Assembly: GCA_944739405.2 (NCBI GenBank)
Contig: OX123197.2
Coordinates: forward strand, 57,450,047 to 57,514,046
Source of the DNA: Euclidia mi
Taxonomy: Eukaryota; Arthropoda; Insecta; Lepidoptera; Erebidae
Direction of reading: 5' to 3'
Length of the DNA stretch: 64,000 nucleotides
Positions 21,235 to 30,583 of this stretch are shown piece by piece. The notes beneath the pieces were generated by a model. It had not been told where the DNA came from, made no database searches, and was given only the letters and a program-made list of their open reading frames with translations. A program made the position numbers and the translations under genes. The first letter of the stretch is position 1. Each line of letters begins with the position of its first letter.

Positions 21235-22015
21235 GCAAAACATTATTGTGAGAAAAAATCTTTTGGATACATCTTTTGATGTTACAGAGCGAGCTCGCTT
21301 GCTGGCTGTGGGGGAATGGGAATCCGGTCTATGGCTTCAGACACTACCATCGTCCAACACAGGAACCATGTTAGACGATGAGACGTTCCGCATCGCCACT
21401 TGTCTTCGTTTAGGTGTTCCGTGTGTCTCTCCGCATCGATGTCATTGTGGAGAAGACGTCGATAGCCTCGGACACCATGGGCTGTCTTGCAGCAGAAGCG
21501 CTGGTAGAATTCCTCGTCATGCTAACCTAAATGACATAATCCGTCGTGCTCTTGTCACGTCTGGCGTACCAGCTGTACTTGAACCAAATGGTTTGGTACG
21601 CGACGATGGGAAGAGACCTGACGGTATGTCATTATTGCCATGGAAAATGGGTAGGCCTTTGATGTGGGACGCAACCTGCGTAGACACCCTCGCGCCATCC
21701 CATGTTCCAAGCACGGGAGGCCATGCTGGCGCTGCTGCTGCATCTGCGGAAATCCTCAAACGGCGCAAATACAGTAATCTAGTAGCTAATTATGTATTTG
21801 AGCCGTTTGGGGTGGAAACGCTAGGATCATGGGGTCCGAGCGCTCGCTCTTTATTCCGAAATATATCTAAACGTTTAATCGACGTCTCACGTGACCAGAG
21901 GGCTGGTTTATTCTTTGTTCAAAGAATCAGCATTGCCATCCAGCGTGGCAATGCTGCCAGCTTTCTGGGCACGTTACCCGATGATATTGATGCGGAGGCA
22001 TTCTACGACGCCTAA
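21235..22015 (+). CDS. Solitary R2-like (REL) endonuclease domain ORF (left arm)
   Basis: About 260 codons without an ATG start (it opens at a TTG; the first in-frame Met is near residue 46). Visible features: LRLGVPCVSPHRCHCGEDVD with Cys70 and Cys72, then HHGLSC (His81/82, Cys86), followed by RIPRHANLND. This is the C-x-C-x-H-x-C finger and RH motif that precede the restriction-like endonuclease of R2/NeSL-type LINEs. Then come EPNG (117-120), KRPDG (127-131), MWDATCVDT (144-152) and KRRKY (176-180), matching the PD...D...K layout of that nuclease. No RT is present. It sits inside X ORF1. Residue numbers count from the TTG. The R2-like assignment is mine by motif order. Confidence 0.65.
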
Positions 22016-22079
22016 ACACACTTGTACATATTTTCACTTTTTATTTTTAGATTTATGTAATTTATGTAATTTATGTAAC

Positions 22080-22400
22080 TTCGGCACCATACCTGGGAAA
22101 TTACTGGTTCAGGAAATATTGAGGCTCAAAGTATGTATGGATTTTTTCTTATTACGTACAAAATTGATGCATTTACCCCGCCAATATGTTCTTTAGATAC
22201 CCTATGACCCCGTGGATAAGTAGGTATTTCGAGCTTTGCACGCACGCGCTTTTAATTGCGGTTTAAAACATGTGAAAACTTAAAAAAAAAACGTTTCCCA
22301 GGTATTATTTTTGGTTAGTATGACTAGGCATGATGTCCACAACGAGTAGACTTTGGCTTGGTGATGGGTCTTGTGACACCCTGTATATATATGTTTAGAT
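22080..22400 (+). repeat. Remnant of a CAGGGTGT-ended element (left arm)
   Basis: Matches the inside of the right-arm element at 47,772-48,070, ending GGGTCTTGTGACACCCTGT at about 22,365-22,383. The other terminal repeat seen in the right arm is absent here. Confidence 0.5.
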
Positions 22401-22529
22401 ATTATGATTATGTAAGATAGCAATGTATATAGTTAAAATTAATAACTTGGTATAATGTTATTGTGAAAATTATGCAAAAAATATGTTAATGTAAAAAGAC
22501 ATATGTCAGTATGTCTTACTAAATTAGAT

Positions 22530-23460
22530 TAAAATCTATTGAAATATGATGCTGATATTCATTGTTTGCAGATGGAGATTGATAGTTTACAAGATTCTTT
22601 GGCTAACATGACAAACAAATATAATCTATCACAAAAACAAATTAACGAGCATATCTTGGCAATGGATGAGTTAGTGGACTTGTGTAAGTACAATGAAGAG
22701 AGACTTCAATCTTTGACTAATAATAGTCATGGTAATGGACTTAGCCAGGCGCCACAGAGTCATTCACAGCCAACAACTTTGAATTATTGCTCGGATTTGC
22801 TGTCACTGATTTGATGTGCTCTGCTGCAGTGGATAACAGCACCATTAATTATTATTCTAATTCTGGCACTTCTTTCTCACCCCACATTACAAACACCGAC
22901 AAACTATTAATGTTTAGCGATGAGATAGGTAAAAACATGAGCCAATTATTGAGGCAAAGGACAGGTATGACTACTACTTAACTTTTGTATGCCTGGAGCA
23001 AGCTTTTCTCAGATAATGCAATCAATTTTATCTAAATCATACTGTCCTGCATCAAGTTATTGGGAGAAGAGGAAATGCAAATATTAATTTAATAAAGAGA
23101 TATTTTGACCAATTACTGAATTTAAAAGTAAAAAAAAATCTGTTTCTTGCTTTTCCTTACAGTAAGCTGTTGCCACAAGCTCAAAATGATTATATATTAG
23201 TGATTAATTCCAAATTACATACCATGACATGTTATAATAATTTAATTGACATAATTAACTCTAATACTCTAAGTAGAATTTTTTATTTGACATGTGATGA
23301 TTATTATATATCACAATTTTATAAAAGACAAATAGCATCCTCGCTAGCTTATTGTATTAATAACACAGCCAAGGTTTTGGCTAACCACACTGCTTTTATT
23401 AAGCAGTCAAATTTGACAGGCAATATAAGCTTGGAATCCGTTCCAAATTCTTTAAATTGA
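22530..23460 (+). pseudogene. X ORF1 C-terminal half (left arm)
   Basis: The frame resumes with CLQMEIDSLQDSLANMTNKY and INEHILAMDELVDLC, matching LVLMTNKYKSS and YILAMNELVAS in the 56.5 kb copy. After a shift at about 22,800 it reads LLMFSDEIGKNMSQLL. After a gap it reads YCINNTAKVLANHT near 23,360. The middle (PGLSS... in the intact copy) is partly deleted and frameshifted. This is the SGNH-hydrolase-like half of ORF1. Confidence 0.75.
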
Positions 23461-23530
23461 ATTTAGAGACAATAGAATCAATTTCTGGCAATATATTTAA
23501 TAAGACATTGAATTCTGTACATAGTTTAAC

Positions 23531-24230
23531 CGCTTGACCGCGCACTAGTGACTATTATCCCTTTTTCGAAATTCCGTAGACTGCGCGGTCTACGCAATTA
23601 GTGTGAACAAGTGACTATTTTCCCTTTTTGGTTACAGCGCTATACTCGGTCTGAATTTACTGTTTCTTTCTATTACGTTATCTTTTAAATCCTTTGTCTC
23701 TGTTCTATTCAAATCATTGAACATTTCTTCATGCTAAAAATACGAAGCGAGTCTTAGAATCGTTAACCCGGAACGAAAAGATAATGTCAAATGCCACTCT
23801 TTATTTCGCGCGTTCCATGATTACGTGCTAATCGTATGCGTGTAATTAAACATATTTTTTACTATGATACATGTTTTTTTATTTAATTCGGTGTAGATAG
23901 AACCCCTCTACAGTGAAAACTCATACAATCTGTATGTCATCGATTTACTTTTTAAAATAATCCTGTTTAAAATACACAAAGTGTGTTTTTCAACGATATT
24001 CAATGTTCGCTGCTAAGTATAATAAATTAGAAACTAAATGTCAACAAAGAATTCATACGACTTGAACGAGTCATTCATAAGGTTGCACAAAAACATCACT
24101 TCAACTTGCTCACGTTACCGACTTATCAACAATAAATGTTTTTGTTAGCGTGCCCATCTGACGAGCGGCAGTGATTTTAGAACGTGAGCGGTCAGGCGAA
24201 TTCGGCGAATTGGCGCTAGAGGTCAAGCGG
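23531..24230. mobile_element. TTAA-flanked DNA element, 700 bp, non-autonomous
   Basis: TTAA at 23,527-23,530 and 24,231-24,234 bounds a 700-bp insert. Its ends CCGCTTGACC and GGTCAAGCGG are exact complements. A TTAA target duplication is characteristic of the piggyBac superfamily. No transposase is present. Subterminal repeats GACTATTATCCCTTTTTCG and GACTATTTTCCCTTTTTGG lie near the left end. It interrupts X between ORF1 and ORF2: the flanks correspond to continuous sequence in the 57.8 kb copy. The right arm keeps the matching end at about 46,300-46,634 only. Confidence 0.75.
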
Positions 24231-24249
24231 TTAAGTGACAAAAATATAA

Positions 24250-24756
24250 CTCAATCAACCTCACCTACAAAAAATAATTTTAAAAATTGTGTCAGCCTGG
24301 TGCATCAAAATATACAAGGTTTGATGGGTAAGGAGTTAGAATTGGAATTACTTATGAACTGTAACAATATTGATATTTTATGCATTACAGAACATTGGCT
24401 AAGAAGCCACCAGTTCATATTCAATTTCAATAACCACCAGGTTGCAAGCTCGTTCAGTAGAGAAAACTTTATCCATGGTGACTCGTTAATCATAGTAAGC
24501 AAATTTCTAAAATTTAAAGAAAGGACTGACATTGTGAGCCTCTCTGTTGAGCGAGTAGTAGAAATCACATGTGTTGAGTTTGAGCAGTTCATTGTTATGA
24601 ATGTATACAAACCTGCATGTGCACCATTTGAAAGTTTTTACGTTATTATGGAGGATGCCCTTAGCAAAGTTTGTAATTGCCGTAAAACTGTTGTTATTTG
24701 TGGGGACTAACGTTAACATATTAGAAAAATACTCTTCGACTATCAAATTTTTAAAG
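24250..24756 (+). pseudogene. X ORF2 AP endonuclease, N-terminal part (left arm)
   Basis: Reads LVHQNIQGLMGKELELELL, ILCITEHWLRSHQFIFNF (catalytic Glu in TEHW), IHGDSLIIVSKFLKF, VVEITCVEFEQFIVMNVY and CRKTVVICGD. The GDFN motif should follow, but a shift right after GD breaks it (24,706). Traces continue to about 24,756, where the unexplained insert begins. Confidence 0.85.
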
Positions 24757-25447
24757 AACAATGGCAGAATTAGGTCTGGGTTTGTTGTGGCGAGTAAACT
24801 TCATATGAACAAAACAAATTGTTTATTTTTTCTAATATTTTTTATATTTTCACTTTGTCTCGATAAAGCCGGATTATTTTATGATGATAAAAAGCATTCC
24901 AATTGATTACGAACTAGGTGCTTACTTTATTATTTGATTGTTGCCATAGACAATGATGTGACAGGAATAGACATTTGACATTGATGCGTATCGATTATTA
25001 AATAAGTAATCGATATGATCGACCTTTATAGGGTTGGTTTGGTTTAAAATATAATAATTAAAATGCAGGTAATTAATTGTTAGTCAACATTATATCAATA
25101 AGCTAATTCTTTTGTAGCTAAACAACTTTTAAATCAAATAAAAACGTCACAGCATCGTTTTAACGTTATATCGATTTCACATAAAATCGATTTAAAATGT
25201 GCAGCTCTGCTTTTGTCTTTGGCTATGACAGGTAGATGCTACAGAATAGTTCTGCGTTTAGATGTCAATCTGACATAACGCCTTTGATAATTCAAACGTA
25301 CCCACATTGTTCATTCTTAACTAAACATTAAACACCGATGATAAACAACACCGAGTGAAAATAGAATAATTTATAGACTCTGTTACATACGCCAAATTTT
25401 TTGATGTATTTTTTATTACTGAGCGCTTCAAATTAATTTCAGACATT
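24757..25447. other. Unexplained insert of about 690 bp in the endonuclease
   Basis: The X reading continues on both sides (KFLKNN before, FKSYNLCQIFYEPTR after), and this DNA has no counterpart in the 58.3 kb copy. It is AT-rich with ATCGATT-type palindromic patches (about 24,988-25,015 and 25,170-25,195). Neither terminal repeats nor a clear target duplication were found. Confidence 0.5.
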
Positions 25448-26690
25448 TTGATGTATGGAGATCTGCCATTGTCCTTTATTTAAGTCATACAATTTATGTC
25501 AAATCTTTTATGAACCAACTAGAGTGACTGCCACAAGTGGTACTTGTATTGATAATATATTTACTAATATAAAACCATTACACAAATCTTTGATTAATAT
25601 GCTTCAGTCAGATCACAGTGGGCAGTTAATCTGTTGTCCAAGAAAATGCCCGAAAGTCCAGGGAAAAATTGTTAAATATATACCAATAAATGAGAATCGA
25701 CTTAAAACTTTTAAAAACAATTTATCTCGAAAAATGCGTTGGTTGCTTCATCATGACCATTCGGATCAGTTTTATAGCTCTTTGTTTAACTTGATTAATG
25801 ACGAATTTCAGACTGTATTTACATACATATATACATACAAACATATCGTCACGCCTTTTATCCCCGAAGGGGTAGGCAGAGGTATATTTCTACACCCACT
25901 TTTCGCCAGATATACTTTAATCCCACGTTATAAGGGGCGAGCCTATTGACGTACCGGGCACATTTCCAGACTCCGTGCTGCTACTGAGAATTTCGTGACA
26001 GAAAAACCCAATAACACTGCCCGACCCAGGAATCGAACTCGGGACCTCCCGATCCCACGCGCACATTTATGCCGCGAGACCAACGAGGCAGTCGTATAGG
26101 GTTTGATGTCGAGTTTTCCGTCTCTACGCAAAGATGGTATTTGCATCGTACTGTATATACATCCAAAAAATTAAATGTAACAGACCGTCTGATGTTTAGT
26201 GATTGGGCAACTGAAGGTATTCATAAAAGCCGGATTAGGTTATATGAACTGTATGATGAAAAAACTTATAATAATAGTCAGGACTTTTTATGTAACAAAA
26301 TATTCCAAAATATTTAGACAAGCTTGTAGTACAGCAAAATCTATTTATTTGAGAAATAAAATAAAATTATCAGAAAACACTATAAAGGCTACCTGGAATG
26401 TCATCAACAATGAAACTGGCAGAGCCAAAGCACGCTGCCGTGACTTCTTATTAAATATCAATAATGTGAGCGTTGCAGAGGACCTGGAAGTAGCGACAGA
26501 ATTTGAGAAGTTTTTTTCTAATATACCTATAATAACTACAGGGTCGCTCGACTCATCTTCCATGTCTGCTGAAATACTTCTTAGGGACTGTGTGCCAGAA
26601 TGTGATGCAGCCTTTGAATTTATCGTTGTGACTACTAAAGACGTCCTTTATCAATTTAAAACTATAAATATCGATGCCTTCCGGCCAAAA
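25448..26690 (+). pseudogene. X ORF2 endonuclease end, linker and RT start (left arm)
   Basis: Before the SINE: FKSYNLCQIFYEPTRVTATS, GTCIDNIFTNIKPL, LQSDHSGQLI (the SDH motif of the AP endonuclease) and NLINDEFQTVF. After the SINE: MFSDWATEGIHKSRIRLYEL, then in another frame KSIYLRNKIKLSENTIKATW, NVINNETGRAKAR and LEVATEFEKFFSNIPI, ending in TTKDVLYQFKTINID at about 26,690. RT motifs after the first block are absent: the copy ends here in both arms. Confidence 0.8.
25825..26150 (-). mobile_element. tRNA-headed SINE with target duplication
   Basis: The flanks CTGTATTTACAT (25,813-25,824) and CTGTATATACAT (26,151-26,162) are a 12-bp near-perfect target duplication. Minus-strand sense: a tRNA-like head with B box GAGTTCGATTCCTGGG, a body with CAGTAGCAGCACGGAGTCTG, then CCCCTTCGGGGATAAAAGGC, and a TATGTATGTA-like tail at the left. 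Absent from the right arm, but the right arm is deleted here, so the insertion cannot be dated by that. Confidence 0.8.
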
Positions 26691-26726
26691 GGGGGTAAGC
26701 AAAATTTTTTGCGAAATCGACTTATA

Positions 26727-27894
26727 CACCGCTATTTTTTAATTAGTACAAAAACTTTAAGGACAGATTAGCGAAGATATTATTATCATATATGTGACGT
26801 AAGAATTTCATAATATCAATAAAAAGCAAAGTTATTATCATTTGTTTATTGTAGAAAATTTCACTTAAATCATAGTCATATTTTACAATCCATTCACTAA
26901 TTCATTGATAATATTCCATCCTGCTCATTCGCATTTTCTCTGTCGCACTTATGATGTAGGTAGCAATAGAAAATAAAATGTAGAAAAATAATAAATGTAG
27001 GTAGTTATTTTTTAATTTTGTTAGTTCTACCCTCTCCTTCATGCTTCATTCGGGCGTAGGACCGGTAACATTTATCGTTTAACAAGTAATTAAATACGGA
27101 GGTATGTAATTAGAAAGCAAACAAATATCAAAATGAAAGATGGTGTTCTGGACTAAAAGAAAAGAGTAATTTTGGCGTATTTATGAAGTTAGAATCATCT
27201 GCTATTAACAAATTATTTTATCATCATCATGTCAGCCTAGAGACGTCCACTGTTGGACATAGGCCTTCCTCAAGGTGTGTGGAGAACACAGACCGATTTT
27301 GAGGCGCCTGCATCAAATTATTATTTACTTAAGTACGTATTATTTACTAAACTTACAAGTTTTTACATTGTCCTTCGAAATGTCCACCACCGTTGTCAAA
27401 AGCATCCAATATGCACTGTTTTAATTGTTTGTTACTGACCCGGTCACTTTTGTACACTCACAATACGATGTCCATGGGTACACAGCTGCACTCGCGATTT
27501 TTCCACTCAAAAAGTACGCACGAAGCATAGCTACATACTCCCGTGATATGAACTGATATGATAGGCCATCGCGTCGGGCAAACGTAGACAAACAATTAAG
27601 TTTTGCAACGAAATTAGATACGCTGACTTTCACTAGTCATTTAGTACTGTTTGTAGCATCGTCGGGGCGTGGCGCAGGCGCAGAGGGGGGGGGGGGGTAA
27701 TTTATCAATGGTATGATAGTACACGGGTCGGTCATAGTATTAGTATTGCATTTACCAATTATCACGTATTTTTGTGGACAGTTTTGAGACAGTTTTGGGA
27801 CTTAGTGTTTTTATTTTTCAACTACATAATTATGATCAGTTAAAGATACTTAGTGCCCTGTTAAATTTTTTGTACTAATTAAAAAATAGCGGTG
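26727..27894. mobile_element. TA-targeting DNA element with 34-bp terminal inverted repeats
   Basis: The termini start CACCGCTATTTTTTAATTAG and extend 34 bases with one mismatch (position 29). TA flanks both ends. The right arm at about 45,766-45,790 holds the uninterrupted sequence with a single TA, a perfect empty site. TA duplication points to the Tc1/mariner superfamily. The 1,168-bp body has no transposase; it contains a minus-strand RTE 3' tail (27,222-27,310, with GTCCACTGTTGGACATAGGCC) and a G run at about 27,687. It is a non-autonomous element that arrived after the duplication, or was lost precisely from the other arm. Confidence 0.85.
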
Positions 27895-28640
27895 TATATT
27901 ATATGGTTAGAATCGGCTTTTTTTTCTGCGTCTAATGGTCTAAGTTTCGTGGCTCTAGGACAAACTTTTTGTCGCTTAGGCAGTAAAGGAATTGAGGTTC
28001 TAACACTATGTTATTCGTCATAAACGACAGTTATTTTTGGTGTATTTTGTATTATGGTGGTTGGATAAAAATAATATTTCAAAATTGTGAGATAAGCAAT
28101 TTTGGCTTTGATTATTTTTTCTTTACTTGAACGTTAAGTAGTTTAGCTGTAAATATTTTTTTGTAAAAAATACATTAATCAAATTTTACTTAAATCTTTG
28201 TGTACCTAACTTTCGGTTAGGATATTAGGGCAGTTTCTTTGGATAAAATATATGTCATTTATTACATTTAGGTCTCATTTCCGTGACTTTTTTGGCGCTT
28301 ATTTTTATTTTCCTTAGTCACCAAATCAATCATCGAAGGCGCTTAGGATAAATCATCCAAACTAATGTCGCCTTACATTGTCGCTTACCCTTTTTTTCCC
28401 TCCCAAAAAAATATCTGGTATGGTGGTTAGTTAACAAGGTAAATCAAAGGTTTGGCGGTTAGCTAACAGAAGAATGACAAACAGCATCGGCTATCTCACT
28501 CTTTCGTTCGAACGAAATGTCGTTAGCGTTGCACAGCGAATATTCACCGCGGCGTAAGCACCTCCGAGCTTGCGAGTCAGTTTGGCGCGAAATTTTTCAA
28601 AGGAAATAAAACGGTAAGATTATTTTAATAGACTTTTATA
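27895..28640. other. Non-coding block shared by both arms
   Basis: Present inverted at about 45,050-45,765. No coding similarity. GGTGGTTAGTTAAC and GGCGGTTAGCTAAC (28,430 and 28,455) are an imperfect direct repeat. Together with the short piece 26,690-26,726 it follows the broken RT of X. It may be a separate element, but I cannot define ends. Confidence 0.4.
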
Positions 28641-28644
28641 TTCA

Positions 28645-28915
28645 TCTACTAGCCGTTTCCCGCGGTTTCACCCGCGTCCTGAGGGAACTACTTCGCATAC
28701 CCGAAAAACCCAAATATCTTACAGACCCCTATTTTTCTAAAATAAAATATAGCCTATGTTACTCGCAGATAATGTAGCTTTCTAATGGTGAAAGAATTTT
28801 TTAAAATCGGTCCAGTAGTTTTTGAGTTTATCCATTACAAACAAACAAACAGACATACAAACAAAAATACAATTTTTTCCTCTTTATAAAATTAGTGTAG
28901 ATAATTGTGTATTCT
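28645..28915 (+). repeat. Abundant dispersed repeat (CCCGCGG...GTGTAGAT)
   Basis: Starts TAGCCGTTTCCCGCGG, includes AATCGGTCCAGTAGTTTTTG and an ACAA/ACAG run, and ends CCTCTTTATAAAATTAGTG. The inverted copy is at 44,745-45,015. I recognise the pattern as very common in moth genomes; its class is not certain (possibly a LINE tail). Confidence 0.6.
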
Positions 28916-29010
28916 AATTAGTTATTTTAAGTTTTAAAGGTAAGAAGTCATTATTTTGCTATCTTGTTCAGACTATATTGAATGTAAATAAGTACCTACA
29001 GAGTTTTTGT

Positions 29011-29300
29011 TGGCTGGCCTGGCTTAGGATCATAATCTAGGGTTCGAATCCCAGGTTGGGCTAGCAAGGAATTATTGGATTTTTTTATGAATTCTCAATA
29101 ACAGTCAAGAGTTAATCCTGCGACTGATATGACTCTGTTGTGTCGAATTGCCTATGGCACTATGAGAGTGAGATAATAAAAACTGCACGTTTGTTTTGCA
29201 CATATATTAGCGCACGTTAGTAGGTCCCTCTTTTGCAAATTGTCATTCTTCCTCAAGATTTGCCACCGTGACTGATTTAACATGTGTCATCATCATTGTT
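29011..29300 (+). mobile_element. tRNA-headed SINE (left arm)
   Basis: Head TGGCTGGCCTGGCTTAGG with B box GGGTTCGAATCCC (about 29,040), and a body with TTGCCTATGGCACTATGAG. The right-arm counterpart is split by the X LINE: 5' part at 44,595-44,634 (complement), remainder at about 30,330-30,583. Confidence 0.6.
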
Positions 29301-29485
29301 TTATCGATTGAGTAAATGGATGGGTGAGTGCAAATGAATGGATACACGGCAAAAGCGATAGTAGGAACCCTCTTTGTGGACTGGCTGGAGGCCGCCACGG
29401 TGTCCTCACCTTCCGCCTGACGCATGTCTTCACCGGACACGGTTGTTTTGGGTAGTTTCTTTGCTGTGAAGGACTCCCCCGGCAA
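29243..29485 (-). other. Small open frame repeated in both palindrome arms (left)
   Basis: An 80-codon frame without ATG at its start (it opens with TTG). It reads SFTAKKLPKTTVSGEDMRQ and ends VTVANLEEE. The same frame is at 30,147-30,389 with one visible residue change (Cys to Arg). No known family recognised. It could be an exon or chance; a second overlapping frame is also conserved simply because the DNA is. Confidence 0.3.
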
Positions 29486-29921
29486 ATGACGTCGCGAGGC
29501 GATTTACGGCAACTGTAGACGCGGACATGCGGACGACGAGGACCAAACGCCATCATACCTAAAAGTAGTCCTTAGGTACTAAAGTTTAAGTTTATATTTT
29601 TTTTATATATACCTAGAATGTCATCATGAACGTATAATGCAAGACTAACTTATAATGAGTAACAACTGTTTTGTTCAATTTTCTAAAATAAAGACTGATT
29701 GAGCACAATTTATCTTTTTTTATTTCATACCTTAGTCGGTTAGCCAGTATAAAAACTTATAAAAGTCTAATGTATATCTGAACCGGCTATTGGTTAATGG
29801 CAGAAGAACAAGTAAATAGTAATAAGTTAATTATCTATAAAAAATACAATAAGCTCTTTTATACATCGCGAAAGCACATTGTGATTAATTCTTATAAAAT
29901 TATACATACATATTTACATAC

Positions 29922-30583
29922 ATACATTAGACTTTTATAAGTTTTTTAGAAAATTGAACAAAACAGTTGTTACTCATTATAAGTTAGTCTTGCATTATAC
30001 GTTCATGCTGACATTCTAGGTATATATAAAAAAAATATAAACTTAAAATTTAGTACCTAAGGACTACTTTTAGGTATGACGGCGTTTGGTCCTCGTCGTC
30101 CGCATGTCCGCGTCTACAGTTGCCGTAAATCGCCTCGCGACGTCATTTGCCGGGGGAGTCCTTCACAGCAAAGAAACTACCCAAAACAACCGTGTCCGGT
30201 GAAGACATGCGTCAGGCGGAAGGTGAGGACACCGTGGCGGCCTCCAGCCAGTCCACAAAGAGGGTTCCTACTATCGCTTTTGCCGTGTATCCATTCATTC
30301 GCACTCACCCATCCATTTACTCAATCGATAAAACAATGATGATGACACATGTTAAATCAGTCACGGTGGCAAATCTTGAGGAAGAATGACAATTTGCAAA
30401 AGAGGGACCTACTAACGTGCGCTAATATATGTGCAAAACAAACGTGCAGTTTTTATTATCTCACTCTCATAGTGCCATAGGCAATTCGACACAACAGAGT
30501 CATATCAGTCGCAGGATTAACTCTTGGCTGTTATTGAGAATTCATAAAAAAATCCAATAATTCCTTGCTAGCCCAACCTGGAA
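29922..30583 (-). repeat. Right arm of the inverted duplication, inner part
   Basis: Complement of left-arm positions 29,775 down to about 29,052. About 62 bases of the left arm (29,689-29,750) are not matched here. It ends at 30,583 within the SINE (GCTAGCCCAACCTGG), where the X LINE is inserted; the matching continuation resumes at 44,595. Only about 146 bases (29,776-29,921) separate the two arms. Confidence 0.9.
30147..30389 (+). other. Small open frame repeated in both palindrome arms (right)
   Basis: Counterpart of 29,243-29,485. An in-frame stop lies about 20 bases upstream of the TTG opening, so a complete protein would need splicing or another start. No family recognised. Confidence 0.3.

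Larger units (their letters stand above)
20200..26700 (+). mobile_element. LINE family X, left-arm copy, interrupted
   Basis: Order on the plus strand: ORF1 N-half (coiled coil), an inserted R2-like endonuclease fragment, ORF1 C-half, a TTAA-flanked DNA element, endonuclease N-part, an unexplained 0.7 kb insert, endonuclease C-part with linker, a SINE, then the start of RT, lost at about 26,690. The order is confirmed by the less interrupted third copy at 56.5-61.6 kb. I place X in the Jockey/CR1-like LINEs with separate ORF1 and ORF2. The start near 20,200 is inferred from where RTE coding ends. Confidence 0.8.
18888..29775 (+). repeat. Left arm of a very large inverted duplication
   Basis: The same content occurs inverted in 44,595-51,298 and 29,922-30,583. 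Matching landmarks are RTE at 18.9-20.2 vs 50.0-51.3 kb, X ORF1 at 20.6 vs 49.6 kb, the R2-like endonuclease at 21.2 vs 49.0 kb, ORF1 C-half at 23.2-23.5 vs 46.7-47.0 kb, RT at 26.3-26.7 vs 45.8-46.2 kb, the dispersed repeat at 28.6-28.9 vs 44.7-45.0 kb, and the SINE at 29.0 vs 44.6/30.5 kb. Arms differ by a few percent and by several indels: the left has a TA-targeting element and about 2.4 kb around the endonuclease that the right lacks. The inner end pairs 29,751-29,775 with 29,922-29,946. Confidence 0.93.

Noticed and set aside
29011..29080. Possible tRNA gene around GGGTTCGAATCCC
   Set aside because: Only the T-arm-like half is convincing; it is followed by a SINE body and repeated in the other arm.
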